Shown here: positions 49,024 to 61,190 of the stretch, piece after piece | Layout: every line of letters starts with the position of its first letter | Numbering within the stretch: position 1 is the stretch's first letter | Assembly (NCBI GenBank): GCA_037389465.1 | Contig: JAZARR010000164.1 | Span: forward strand, 3,044,501-3,108,500 | Source: Baylisascaris procyonis | Taxonomy: Eukaryota > Nematoda > Chromadorea > Rhabditida > Ascarididae | Reading direction: 5' to 3' | DNA length: 64,000 nucleotides | Position numbers and translations under genes: made by a program | Notes under the pieces: model-generated | Databases searched by the model: none | What the model was told of the DNA's origin: nothing | The model's input: the letters and a program-made list of their open reading frames with translations, nothing else

Positions 49024-50627
49024 ACATTACAGACGGTGTGGCAGGTGGTGAAAGGCGTTTCGCTAGCTGACGTTACTTCTACTGCGCGCCTGCTAAGGTT
49101 CTCTTATTTGTTTGTTTTGCACTGTCCCGTCGGAGACTGTTTGGGTCAACTGTTACAGTTTTCTTTCTTGTTCTAGAATAATGTTCCATTGAGCTCATCT
49201 TTTCATGCGGCAATTCTGTGGTACGTACAGCGTGTGTTGTTTATTTTGCACGTTGTTACATTGTGCGTTTGCCAAGCGTTTTCCTTGTTACACTTTCTTT
49301 TTTTGCTTTTTTCTTCGTGGATTCCCACTTGTCTGCATTGTCCTTATCGAGGTGCTCTAGGTAACGTCGTTTGAATATCGATAAACTAAAGCGCTATTGC
49401 AATAGCAGTTGGAAGTTGCGTGTATCGCTAGCGTGCTGTGCAGCTATGGTCCAAATAGCAGGGGCTTTTTCTATGTAATCCACTGTTTAGATAGGGTAGG
49501 TGATGGAGGCTAAGACATTGTACGGAAGGAAGGCAGTTTTCCCAGCGAGGCTGAATATGTGAATCAGCTGGAGCTTCTCTAGGAATCGTTCCAAATAGTT
49601 TATACGACAACATTTTCAGCGTTGTTTTTTATTATCATTAATATTCCTATGATTACTGCTACATTATTACTAATGTTAGTATTATTTATTGTTTCTTTTT
49701 GTAATTGAAGGGAATTTTGCGATATTTGATTTCCGTCGGTGCGTGCGTAATACATGTACTTCTTATGACCGGTAACTGAATATAATCGTTGCAATGATTT
49801 TATTTCTTTTTGAAGGCAAATGAGTGTCAATGCCCACGCCAGTAAATTGCTTCAAAAATTGCACGATTGATTTTCTTATTGTCGATCGGCCAATTTGTTG
49901 GCGGTGCTTCATTCGATTATATTGAGAGTTGGTCATCTTTAGGTGGTTTTAAAAATGCTTTTCTCTAGTTGTTGCTTTCGGGTGGACACTCTTTTAAATA
50001 TTTGCACTAGTGCACAATATGAACAACAATGGGGAGGTGAACGAAGATGGAAGATCATGAGGGGAACCGAGACAATGGATCACTGACGCTTTAACAGTTG
50101 GCTGTTACAAAGTTTGTTGCTTTTTGAATGTGGATGTGGATGTGTTTCCCAGCTCAGGTGTGCTGTATTTGAGGTTAAACTAGCCGATGTTTAGTCGTTT
50201 CTGAAACGTTCATGTTCATTCTGCACTAATCATGTCGTTTTCAAATGGCACTTCCGTTTATACAAGAGAAAGCTGTGGTGCGCTTAATCATTTCCACACT
50301 TAAGATGTTCGTTTTTTGCCCCATTGGTGAATCACACTTCACTGATAATGACAGCAAGAAGTCTTATCGACTCTAACCTTTATAGACGTACAGCTTAGAC
50401 ACTATGGAACATAAGTACATGCATATGATAGCGATTGCTGAGAGGGAGCGTCAAACGAAGCGAAAAGTTAATGTTCAGAAAGAGTGCGCTTCGAAGAGAC
50501 AGCTGTCGAAACGAGTTTCCTTGTGCATGAGGAATGGTGTGGTATAAGAGTATTGCAGGTGAAAATGTCTTACAATCGTATCGCAGTATGTCAGCAAGTC
50601 TTTCCGCGCCATGCTCCAGGTTTTAAC

Positions 50628-53600
50628 CTGCGAGGTTGTTTGCATGTTGTGCTTCTTTCCCGTGACGTGAGGGTTTTGGAAGCATCTCACCGAAGTGTTC
50701 ATCACCTGCCATTTTCCTGTTCATTTGTAGATGCTTCCACACCGTCCTATATCTAAGCGGGGCTATCAACTCCGTGGGATCGATTGAAAACCCCATCTTT
50801 CTCAACGGAAGTCATAAGAAAAGTTCGGTTGCGTTTTGTTACTTTTTAAATTTGTAATTGCTTGTAATATTCAAGTTACTCTGTTTTCTTTGGTTATTTA
50901 GTTTTTCATGCGCAACGTGTATTAATGAAGACGGTTTGCAGTCATTGTCTCTATCCGGTTAATCGCTGGTACCGGTATTCATGTTTTTAACATTTTTCTT
51001 TCATTTTATCTCTTTTCTTCTCTCACTCTTCCACTTTCATTAAAACACTTTTTTGTTCGATATCGATTCTCGAATATTTGCGGGCGATTGTAACAATGGT
51101 TATAAATTTGTTTGGCAATTAGCAAATACTATGGAACGCGTTGAGTCGTTCAATGAACGATGTGCTACATTATTTAACGTTTGCAAGAAAAGTTCAATCA
51201 CTTTCACGCTCTCACATAACGAGATTTTATGTCCTTTTAGTGATTCTTGCAGTTTTCTTCAAAATTTTTAACACGGGAAGTTGCCATCATGCAAAATAGA
51301 CGGCATTCAATAGTTTTTGGCGCGGTTCTCCGAGAATTTCACTCTCATCGAGGCAGGATTAACAATTGACGTGATTTGTTTGTTATCTTTGCTCTTTGTA
51401 TCTCTAAGCTTCTCTAGTGAACGGTACGATCACTCACGTCATCTTCTGTATAGTTACTAGTACTCGTTGTATAGAAGCCTTTATGTAGACGTGTAAACGG
51501 TTGATTTCCCATTCTTGTGATACGCAGTGCAGCGGTAGATGGGGCTTGCGGGAGGGATCTTATGCAAAGCGAAGAACGATCTTCTTTAATTGAAGGGAGT
51601 GGTATGGATGGGCTTTCCATTTGGACCACCCGCCGTGCACTCGCGCTGCTCATGGAATGTGCAGTTTCCAGCGTCGTCATGTGTTGTCGCAACCCTAGAG
51701 ATTTGTTGTCTAATAAAACCATTCTGTTGCGCATCACAACACCCAGATGGTTCCCGCTTGCAAGTATATATCGATGTCTTCACCGACTCCTGTCTTCTAC
51801 AATATTCTTCGACTGTTCAGTTGCACTCAAAAATACCGCATTTAGTTTAGAGTGCTCTCAGCCGTTACGAGGACGTCTCATTTTAAAGCTGAAGGTGAAT
51901 GGCTTGCGGCATGGGCAAATCATACGGCGCACTTCGTCATGAACAGCCAACAAATGAAAAATGTACAGAAATGCGTTTACGTTTTAAGCGATCTGCCCGC
52001 TTGTTCATTCAGATCTGCAGAAGATGCGCTTTTCCAATCTAGCGGGTTGTAAGATGCTAATAAACAGATTCGGAATGCCGAGTAAGTAGGAAAATTCTTA
52101 GGTAGTCTTAAATGTGCGCTATCCATTTTCGAGTTTATTGATCGATTGGAGGCTGATGTGATGAGTTACTTCAAGGTATAGATTGCAATTACCTGTTATG
52201 TTTCAGTGGTTTCAAGGCTGGAACAAACACGACTTTTTTACAATGCTGTTTGTAAATGCAGATTTGCAAAATTGCACAAAAAACTCAGTCGTCTGCTTTA
52301 GATCCTAGCCGTTTTATGTGCATTAAATATTCGGCTAATATCTTTTGTTGTTGACGGTTTCCGGTAATAAGACCTGGAAATGGGCCATGACTTCTAACAA
52401 AGCAGGCACTGCAAATGTCAGCGGCTAAACGGCTGCCTCGAGCTGATCACGTATGAGTTTTACGTCTCTAATGTACTACTGTGATGTGGCGTATCACCAT
52501 TCCAGCCTCTCCTCCCCACCTGTGAAGATGTTGGGATGCGGGTGTTGGCTAACCAAACAAAGGAGTACTTCACCTAGCCCATCATGCTCTTTCCCTCATT
52601 GACCTCTATATAAATACACAGTACAACTTTTTTAACCTCCAGACCCCTCAGTGATTTTGTGCCAAACGATTTAATTTTATGTTGCCTTTATTCTCTTTTC
52701 ACGAAGATTCTTGCGGGCCACCTAATTTTTTCATCTCTGTATGGAACTGCTACAAGTAAAATGTGGCGCCCTTCCCATTGCCCCGAAGCTATGGAATGTT
52801 GTCAGAAAGGCCGGTACAGAACGGTAGAACACTACGTTGATTGGAAGATTTTGATTACATACTTCACTAGCTGGCTCAATACAACTTCACAGACAGCTGA
52901 TGGGGCATTGAGCAGGGCCGTCTGCAGATCATCCTCGAATATATTAAGAGATCAAGAGCACCGTGTACATGAGATCACTAAATGGTGCTTAATAGTTGGT
53001 TAGGAGTTTGAATATTGAAGCTAATGGTTGAGCATTACTGGCTGTCTATGTAAGGCAGGAAGCAACTGAAATAGAGCATCAACCATTGAGATGAACAAGG
53101 CTGACGCCATGCTTGCAGTGATGATTGTCTCTGTCTGTTATGCGAATGCCGAACACAAAATAATGGGAGCATTGTTCACATGTCAGTTGGGAATCATCGA
53201 ATGGGCGGTCGTTCACCTGTCTGCCAACAGAGGGAATGGTCAGACAACGCAACTTTTTCAACGGCGGCGAAAATCATTTTGTGGTTCTGAATGCTTTCAC
53301 CAGTGAAACTGCTTCGAGTTAAACATATAATCAACAAATACAGAATGAATTGATATGACCAGAACAAGGTGGTCGTAACTCAATTGAAGCAGTTTCTACG
53401 CAGCCGTACTAAACATTATCGTAGAATAATAAGTACCTGAGCGATGCTAATTTTAGGTGAGAGAAAACTCATCTTAGATGCATCTGCATTCCTTCGATGT
53501 TTAGTGGAGATTCCCTTCGGGCCGTCACAAATGATTAAGATCGACTTGAGGCCTTGTAATATGTTTTTGAGATTAGTAATGCGCATATAAGTAAAGCCGA

Positions 53601-55742
53601 AATGCGGGAACAGTGCTATACAAAAGATTTTGATGTTGGGGAAAAATCTGCGTCTTTCGGTTTTGGTTATGAAAGATTATGAGGAAGCTTTCAATGTTTT
53701 TTTTTTAAATATGCCCAGTCACTGCTTTTAAATCTTCCCTCACAACATTTCATTTGATTTTTCCGATATTTTAATTATAGAACGATCGCTCATCGATGAC
53801 TAAATGCTTCCTTTATAACCCCGTCACTGGCGCTCATTGTGCGCCGAGCAAGTACGTTGCACTGTTAATTAGTTTTGCGTATGTGCAAAAAGCGATGCTG
53901 CAATGAGTTCTCACTCAAAAACGATCCATTCATGAATCCAACGACCACCTGTCGGAGTCCCACAGCTAGTTGCAAAGTAAGAGAACGCGAACAGTTGTTT
54001 AAAAGTCGTTCATTGATATATTCTTTTGGTCATTACATATGAGTACTCCAGTAGTAGAACCGAGATCCCAAAAAGGCATTTTCCATTATGGTGATACTTC
54101 GATACTGTACGTTCAAAAACCGCCTATAACAGAGAAAATCAGGGACGGGCGGAGAGGGCCAGCGATGGTTAATGCTTCACATGAAAACATGTGTAGTAAT
54201 AAACCTGTGATTTGTGTGAAAAGTTCTAAACCTCTATACTTTCTCCTTCATTGTTCTCAAACTGTCGGATCCGTACCTGTAGCTTCCTCTGCCCCAAAAG
54301 CTGGCATTAAAATATGCTGGAGCATTAACATCGCCTGGTTGCCCTCTTTAAAGGCTCCGACCACTTTTGGATCAGTAGGAAAGTGGAAGTCGTGGCATGC
54401 TCTCGAATTTTCGTAACGTCGTATAGCGGTGTTCCTTCTTTCACCGTCTTTTATTTTTATTTATTTCTTGCAGGCATATGGGGCGGTGATTTACTTAGCA
54501 AATGCTGTAGGCGGTTGCTTCGACTGAGGGAAGAAACATAAGGGAAAATGGAAATGAAAGCAGATTTCATGTCCATACGTTGTTGGCGTCGATTTGGTTT
54601 GCAGAAACGGCGTCTTTGTACGAAGAAGAAATTGCCATCATCAGCAATGCTATGAATAGGTTTATGGTAGGTCTTTAGCCTCTATGGCTGAAATTGGATG
54701 TTTTGGCTGCGTGAATCAAGTGTGTAGAGAAAGCGGCTAACAAATTATATGCATAGGGGGTGAGGGGAGATTTTCTCACAGAAATCGTGCGTCGTGACAG
54801 GTAAACCCGGGCGTCGTCGTGGGCAAGCGTGGCATGGTTGTGTATCAAGTGTAACGTGTACTTGCAGCCATAGCACGTTTCTAAGCTGAGTGGAGTGCAG
54901 TACCACGAGGAAAAGATGGTGTTCGATGGTAACGGCGATATGCAAAGCGGACAGCAGCACATAATGGAGCTGAAGATGGAGAATGCTCGAGAGGTGCATC
55001 CTATCGTTCGCGCACTCATGTTTCGCGAGGTATGTTTGACCACCAAAGAAATGAGTGTACTCGAGATGTCTGTCGGCTTGAGTACGGCTTAGGGGATGAA
55101 AGGAAAGGTAGGCGAGTGGTAATCTAAATTTTCCAAAAACCATAATTGGGCGGAGGGATTGAATGGAATAGAAATTGAGACCTCCTTGAGTGCTTTACTG
55201 CAAACTGAATCCAATTCCATGCAAACGTCAAATTTCGAAAACAAGATGTTTCTAAGAAATGAAATTGAAGTGATGCAAGAGTGGAGTGATGTCGGGAGTG
55301 GGGGAGGGGGATGGGGGGGGGGGGAAGAGATGGATCAGTGCAGGAAGGCGCTTTCGTCGTTGTTTCTGCCTATATCGATAAAGGTGACATAGCGTCTCCA
55401 ATGCCCTCTTATCCTCCTCCTTCCCCACCCCGTCGACGTCGGGTGGGTATAGTTTTTCTTTGATGCGCTGAGAACAAGCTCCTCGTTTTCTGTTTGGTTG
55501 CTTTAGAACTGCTGAAAGCATCGCTATATGGTAATTGTTCGAATGTAAACTAGTGCATCCGCATTCATTGATATGTTCATCCACGTTCTGCTCGTTCTGT
55601 TTGCCGTATGTTGCAAAGTCAGTGTTCTGAAGGTGGAGAGTAATTCAAAGTTTTGAAAGCAGTGCATTGTGTTTCGGAGAACTTTTCGACTCGGTTCACT
55701 CACCTTTCATCAAAAAATGTTTGGTCTACCCGATTTGCTGGT
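50628..55742 (-). CDS. Unrecognised multi-exon protein (partial model)
   Basis: Minus-strand exons with consistent phases, in coding order: 55704-55742 (PANRVDQTFFDE), 54579-54649 (contains SIADDGNFFF), 54277-54447 (contains CHDFHFPTDPKVVGAFKEG), 53437-53552 (contains CDGPKGISTKHRRNADASK) and 52859-52921 (contains LLNAPSAVCEVVLSQLVKY). A second consistent block is 51981-52014, 51438-51723 (95 codons, Ser/Thr-rich, ends NYTEDD at a GTGAGT donor) and 50628-50796 (contains SIDPTELIAPLRYRTVWKH). The two blocks do not join in phase at 52859/52014, so at least one exon is missing or they are separate genes. The composition looks like a large soluble protein with helical stretches. No family was recognised and no initiator was found. 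The 5' part lies antisense in RAD1 intron 1 and just upstream of the RAD1 start. Confidence 0.55.
53091..53306 (+). CDS. Candidate small secreted protein (71 aa)
   Basis: ATG opens MNKADAMLAVMIVSVCYANA, a typical signal peptide with an Ala-x-Ala cleavage site, followed by a short mature part (EHKIMGALFTC..., three cysteines) to TGA. The first part resembles the start of nematode transthyretin-like proteins (a signal peptide, then a strand ending in Thr-Cys), but the rest does not. It could be a first exon with a GTTGGG donor after the Cys. It lies opposite the minus-strand gene, between that gene's exons. Confidence 0.3.
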   Translation: MNKADAMLAVMIVSVCYANAEHKIMGALFTCQLGIIEWAVVHLSANRGNGQTTQLFQRRRKSFCGSECFHQ

Positions 55743-58700
55743 CTGTAAAAGTTAAAACCACATTGATTGTTAGTAAAGAACGTAATAGTAATAATAACCT
55801 TTATTCATACAAGGCATTGGTTGCCCAGTATTTAAACTGGTATGCTCCGAGTTGAATACTCTGTATTCGTTTACCTCCCCCTCTTCCCGCCCCCTCCCCA
55901 AACATTTATTCAATAATCGAACAAGACTTGTATGCGTAGTTAGTTACCAAAAATGTGGTTGTGTTTTCACATTTTTAAAAAGTGCTGTGGTGGCATGAAG
56001 TTTTCTCTTCAGTGACACATTTGAGAGGGAATGAGAATTTGAGCGAAAACGTAAGTACGCTTTCAGTCTAAATAAATCTAGTAGAAGTCGACGGACGATA
56101 GATATTGGACAACGAGTAAATACAATAACAAAAACAAAATTTGTTTCTTTGCGATATGCTAGCAGTCTTTATCGGTCTTTATTCATCAATGATTTCACAA
56201 GATTCGTAGGTATAGTTACCTACTGTGGTCCAGGTGCGAATAGCTGTGTAACTATACTGTTGAGTAATTAACTGAAATGGTTGCCGATCTCTTTTTATCA
56301 GGAAATTCAATATGATTTCAGTTAAACAGATATAATCAGAAGTGAAGCAAATGAATGTTGCAGCACGGAACTATCGATGTGACGAGTAATGGATTACGCG
56401 TTATTGTCGATGATCAGAGCTGTCTGCAAGCGATCGCATATGTGAAGAGTGAATTGTTTAGCAGTTTCATCATCCGTGAGCCGAGTATCACGTTCCGTAT
56501 TCCAATTGCGATCCTAACGGTACTCTCTGTGCTCAGCCCATTCATCGCATTGAGTCGTTGCGTAAATCAGTCTAGCGTGTTTCTTTATGCTAGTTGTATT
56601 TAATGTTAAACTGTCATAATATTTCTCTTGTTATTTCACGAACAAATCTTGTCACTGAATTACTCTGCTTCATTTTCACCGCCATTTCCTTGTGCTTATG
56701 TTTCTTTACTCTCGTTATTAGTGTATATTGAGTGATATCTTTTTCTTCCTTCTTAATTTCTGCACAAATCTTATTTTATTATTTCCTGTATATCTTTTTC
56801 TGAAGAACAACCTTGCTGTACCTCTACAAGCCCAGTGAATTATGTTGATTTAATACACGCACCAAGTGAATGAATGATAAGAGCCTATTTACTCCTTCAC
56901 GTTCACCTCCAGTGTGGAACATGAGTGATGATCATAGCCTCCCTTTTGGGTATTGACAGGATTTTTTGAAAAAGAAGCGTGCATGGTTATGTTGTTAAAG
57001 GAATGTCTGAGCGTATTTGGAACGGGTGCCAGCACAGCGTTGAAGATGACCTACAGTGGATATGGGGAGCCGCTGAAAGTGATGCTCGAGAAGGATGGAA
57101 TTGTCGTCAAATGTGTTATCAGAACACAGAATCCCGATGTGGTATGTTTTTTGTTTAAAGCTTTGTTCTATCATTACGATTCCCATTTAGAATCACTAGA
57201 TGTCAGTAATATCGGGTGCGTATGACATGACAGAAGAGAGAATACTGCAATTTGTATCAGCATTGGACACGATTGTGCAAGTGATTTAGCCGGGTTAAAA
57301 AAACGGCGTCCACTTGTGTGAGGATGTGTTAAAAGCAGAAGTTTGTATACATGGAAGATGGACTAGGGACATTGTCAGCACAGTTATGGGGGTATGCACC
57401 GTTTATATCCCATTAGTTTGACCTTCATATATCTGGAGGTCGAAAAGGAAAAGTACTAAACGGTGTTTCACTAGCCATTACTCCATCTGCCTTGTGGTTC
57501 CGGTTGGAATTTTAGTAACTCATCGCGATCAGGAGTAGTTTTGAGGGCGATGGCTGCTGACGCTACATTACAGCTAGCACACCTTTCGCTCTACAGCGAG
57601 TTTAATTTAGTCCACCGCTTACAAGATTTTAATGAACCACTCAAATGTTTACATTGTTCTAGACCCATGCTTTGTGGTAGTTGAAGTCGGCGATTCTCTT
57701 ATGGAAATAGCGAAGCAAAAGAACGCTTCAAGTTGGAACTGTTTTTCGACGTTTATCTTTTATAAGAAAAGGAACATATACACGGAGCTTCCACATCCGA
57801 ATCCCACTTCACAACTGTGTTGCGTGGGATTCAAATGAGTGGAACCTCACCCATTACTTCGTTTAGCGCTATCTCGACGAGGGGTGCAACGTGCAGACTG
57901 GAACCCAAGACTTACAATCTTAGGAGGTTTCATATATTGTTCGGCAATGCATATTGTATGCAGTGATCGTCATTTCTTATTCCGCAATGCAGTGATAATT
58001 GTGCATAGTTGCACAGGTAGAAGTTAAAGAGAAATTCTCTGAAAATTGAAATTTAAGATGTTGGATTTTGACTTCGACGCATCGAAGATTCCAGTAAAAG
58101 TAATAATGAAGCCGCAGAAGCTAAAGGAAGCATTCCACGAGTTCGATTCGAGTAGTTCAACGGTCATTGTGAAAGCGAATCGCCGAATGCTTTGCCTTTC
58201 AACTGAAGGGGATCTCGGCAAAATTAGGGTCTCTTTCAGTTATTCTTACGCTTTTTAACATTCACTTTTGCAAACTTTTGACACGACTGTTTCAGCTGTA
58301 GTAATTCCGTTGAATGCATAAAAACCCTTGTGAATATACGAAAGTGTATCAAGGAATTGGACGAAGCGTTCCTTGTTAATACAAAAGTCTTTGTTTTTAA
58401 TGATGAAAAGTTTCATGTGCTCTTCCAAAAATATAAAATTGATCCGAATCTCTCCGTTGAAGTGGCAGTTGCAAGTTTGTTCCAAAAGAGCACTTAAATT
58501 TTAGAGTCACATTCTCCTGCTTCTGATTGAGAAACTCATCCTTATTTCGTTGTTGTGAAGCAATTTTTCAACATGTTTTTTGAAATGCTATTCCTTCGTT
58601 AATCGTCAATTCATCGATTTCGAAACACTGATGTGTACAGGTTGCTTGTTCAGAAAGAGTCTCCTTGAAGGCTCTTTTTCTTCCTCTTCCCTGATCACAT

Positions 58701-60874
58701 TTTTCTTTCTCTCCTTCTCTATCTCATCAAAGTTACATTATTTTTATTATCGTTGTTTTTTTATGGTTTTAGCTTACATATATTGGGTTGTTACTAATAT
58801 TCCATAATAGGCAGTGGCCCGCATTTCGAATTCTTTCTTATGTGATTGTTGCAGACGGAGTTCCCTCAGCACTCCGAACAGATTGAAAGGCTGGAATGTA
58901 AAGAGGAAGTGGAATATAGCTACCGGTTATGTCTTATCAAGCGGATGACTCCTTCATTGAATCTCTGCCAAAAGGTATTTCTTTTGAGGTTTTATGGACC
59001 GCATGTTATTAAAAAACGCTTCACTTAGTTCAGCACTTTTTTGAAACGAATCGTTTGTGAAATATTTCAAACAAAATTTGATGCTCTTTCTTTCCGTAAT
59101 TATCTCAAAAATAACTGCATGATTAAAGGGAAGGCGATGGTGTGGAATGTCTCCATCTCTTCTCAGATTTAGGTTTTAGGGCCACAGATTGGCTTTTTTT
59201 TTAATTTTGGTCGTTATGTTTCCGAAGGTAACACGGATCCGGTCGACGCAAGCTTGATCATAAAAAGTTCCTCTCTTCTTCGCTATCTTTCCCTCTTCCA
59301 AAACAGCAAACGACGTTGTTAAATGTTATGTCTGCAGCAGTGCTAGCATTACCTAAGTATGCCATTTCAGTGGCACCATCACGGGAGCAATAGTAGCAGC
59401 AGCACTTACTTAGTGCGCGTGGCATATTGTCTTAGTCAGCTAACATCAATAATCGTAGTGGAACTATAGGGCAACCCGCATTTCAATAAGTCCCATTTCA
59501 GTAAGTTAAACGGTGTGAAATAAACAAGTAATAATTCAGGTTTCTCTTCGGATCGACTATCGCGGAATCCTGTCGGTACAATTTATGATTGAACAAAGTG
59601 ATAACAATCACATATTCATCGAATTTTTTGTGAGTTTCTATCTTCAGGTTTTTCGATTTACACTTCACTCTTCGGCATTTAGAAACAGGAGAAAATTCCG
59701 TCGATGGCGAGAAGCTCTCAGAATTTTCCATTTAGTTTATGCTGTAGAGGACTGATTATTTATTCATTCAAGCTACTCTGTTAGGTTTGACAAGCGGGTT
59801 AAGTTGGATGGAACATGATAGTTCTTCCGATTGTTGATGCAAAAATCCGGCTATGGAAACGAAGTCAGGTCGTTAATATACCGCAGAAAATACCAGAATA
59901 TTTGTATATAACGGGCTGCTCGTGGAAACAGCAGTTGTTAGTGCACGTCGCTAATTCTTCCTCGTTAGAGTGCTCTTGTGTTCCAAACTTTTACATGCGC
60001 TGTTGCAAATTTGCATTTGCAAATGTAGACGACACAATGACCTTCTCTGCCATCTTTCATATCGATCCATCAGCCTTGTAAAGTGTTATGGATATTACCG
60101 GAGATGCGGAAAAACTTGCCTGCATCTGACATCGACCAGACTTATATTTTACATTGATTGGTTCACAAGAAATCAAAACCTATTTGGAACATTTTTAGGA
60201 GCAGTCCGATTACCCAAAATTTTAGGGGCATAACTTGGCATATTTTATCGTTTTTTGAAGATAATTCGCTATAGAAGCAGAATGCGAAGGCTATGGTAGC
60301 ATGCTGTCTCACCATTTGCTTTGTGAAGGGAACGAATAACTGGAATAATCACGCCTCGAAACATGAATAAGTAGCAGGGGCAGCAAACTGTGGAATTCAC
60401 ATTTATGCTTAAAGAAGTTAGGCCCACTATTTAGGTGCAAACTCCCTCTTCCGCCGCTGAGTAGGAAATTCCGAGACGGGGTTTCTTCCTTGCCTGTGGT
60501 GGTTGGCGTTCCATCAAGCAAACAGCAAAGGACTCGAGCAAGGGGAGGAGGTACGGAAGGTTGGAGGAGGTTCCCATGCAAGCTCTGAATTGTATGGCGT
60601 TGGGATATTAACCGTTCATAATTGCCGTGATGCTAACGTCCTTTCACCCACCTCCTTCGACGTGACTAAGGGGGCCCAACCACCCGCAGCAATGCTGATC
60701 CTGCAAACGAAGGATGAGGATCCAGAATTAAGCACGAAAACTATAAGTTCCTCTGTGTGATATATTGGTACATATTCTTCTATAGATATATGTTTTATGA
60801 TCTTAGCTATATTTTTGCAGTGTGTGCCAGATGCTGATGTGTATGGCGGCAGCGAAAATTCGCAGGAAAGTTGA
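54916..60874 (+). CDS. rad1: RAD1 checkpoint clamp subunit (9-1-1 complex)
   Basis: RAD1 forms the PCNA-like 9-1-1 ring with RAD9 and HUS1. The ring is loaded at damaged DNA in the nucleus and activates ATR signalling. Exons: 54916-55029, 56364-56519, 57001-57141, 58058-58228, 58855-58974, 59540-59629 and 60821-60874, ending in TGA. All introns are phase 0 and the product is 281 residues (human RAD1 has 282). Recognisable family blocks: MENAREVHPIVRALMF (21-36, human LNNARN.. LKAIHF), the SNGLRVIVDDQSCLQA region in exon 2, ECLSVFG and the YSGYGEPL region in exon 3, LDFDF in exon 4, VSLRIDYRG (235 on) in exon 6, and an acidic CVPDADVYG C-terminus. The acceptors of exons 3 and 4 read TTAAAG and TTTAAG instead of CAG, and the exon 4 donor is GTCTCT. 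These are the weakest points of the model, although protein alignment supports them. Minus-strand exons of other genes lie in introns 1 and 6. Confidence 0.9.
56179..56271 (-). CDS. Last exon of an unrecognised minus-strand gene
   Basis: A strong acceptor (ACCATTTCAG) is followed by 30 open codons beginning LITQQYSYTAIRTWTTV and ending in Glu-Ile-Ile-Asp-Glu. The TAA overlaps an AATAAA polyadenylation signal (GAATAAAG). The acceptor, stop and poly(A) signal together make this a convincing terminal exon. Its upstream exons should lie at higher coordinates, within or beyond the RAD1 locus. The product was not recognised. Confidence 0.5.
   Translation of the reverse strand, partial: LITQQYSYTAIRTWTTVGNYTYESCEIIDE
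58297..58497 (+). CDS. Exon-like ORF in RAD1 intron 4
   Basis: A TTTCAG acceptor is followed by 66 open codons in phase 2, including IKTLVNIRKCIKELDEAF and ending QKST then TAA. The RAD1 alignment needs no residues here, and exon 4 ends in phase 0, so this is not part of the normal RAD1 mRNA. It could be an alternative terminal exon, part of another gene, or chance. An antisense ORF of 76 codons covers the same DNA. Confidence 0.25.
   Translation, partial: CSNSVECIKTLVNIRKCIKELDEAFLVNTKVFVFNDEKFHVLFQKYKIDPNLSVEVAVASLFQKST
60652..60700 (-). CDS. Candidate internal exon antisense to RAD1 intron 6
   Basis: A strong acceptor (TTCGTTTGCAG) and a GTGGGT donor bound 49 bases encoding ISIAAGGWAPLVTSKE. 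With the frame at 61060-61180 it suggests a minus-strand gene running into the RAD1 locus. The product is unrecognised. Confidence 0.35.
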
Positions 60875-61054
60875 GGCAGTGCAGTTCTTAGTACCCAGAA
60901 TGCCAAACGTAGTATTGATATTTTTGTTGTTAGTTCCCTGTTCACTTATTTCTGTTCTTTTCATTGATTCTCCATCTGGACAATACCATTTTATGATTAA
61001 TTCTAGTGAACCATCGATAACCCACTTGAACTGTATTGATCCTTGATATTTCAG

Positions 61055-61190
61055 AAAATTGTTTAAATGGTGTCCTTTTAGTCGTGAAAAGCTTCACATT
61101 TGGGTTAGGATCATCAGCTCTCTCCCTATGTTCTACCTTTATTCCGCTGTTCCTCATGCCCTTCAGGCCTTTGTCCACGACTTTTCTGTT
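61055..61190 (-). CDS. Candidate exon, unrecognised
   Basis: After an ATCAAAACAG acceptor the frame runs KVVDKGLKGMRNSGIK, where a GTAGAA donor is possible, then continues open through ADDPNPNVKLFTTKRTPFKQ. It is basic and protein-like. Possibly upstream of the 60652-60700 exon on the same strand, but phase was not matched. Confidence 0.35.

Noticed and set aside
54675..55143. Two long minus-strand frames over RAD1 exon 1.
   Set aside because: Shadows of the RAD1 coding exon on the other strand; no splice signals fit. The segment reading LLAAFSTHLIHAAKTS was considered as an exon but has no donor.
59815..60233. Open frames taken at first as the RAD1 C-terminus or a downstream gene.
   Set aside because: The true last RAD1 exon at 60821-60874 fits in phase and matches the acidic family C-terminus; these frames lie in intron 6 without similarity.
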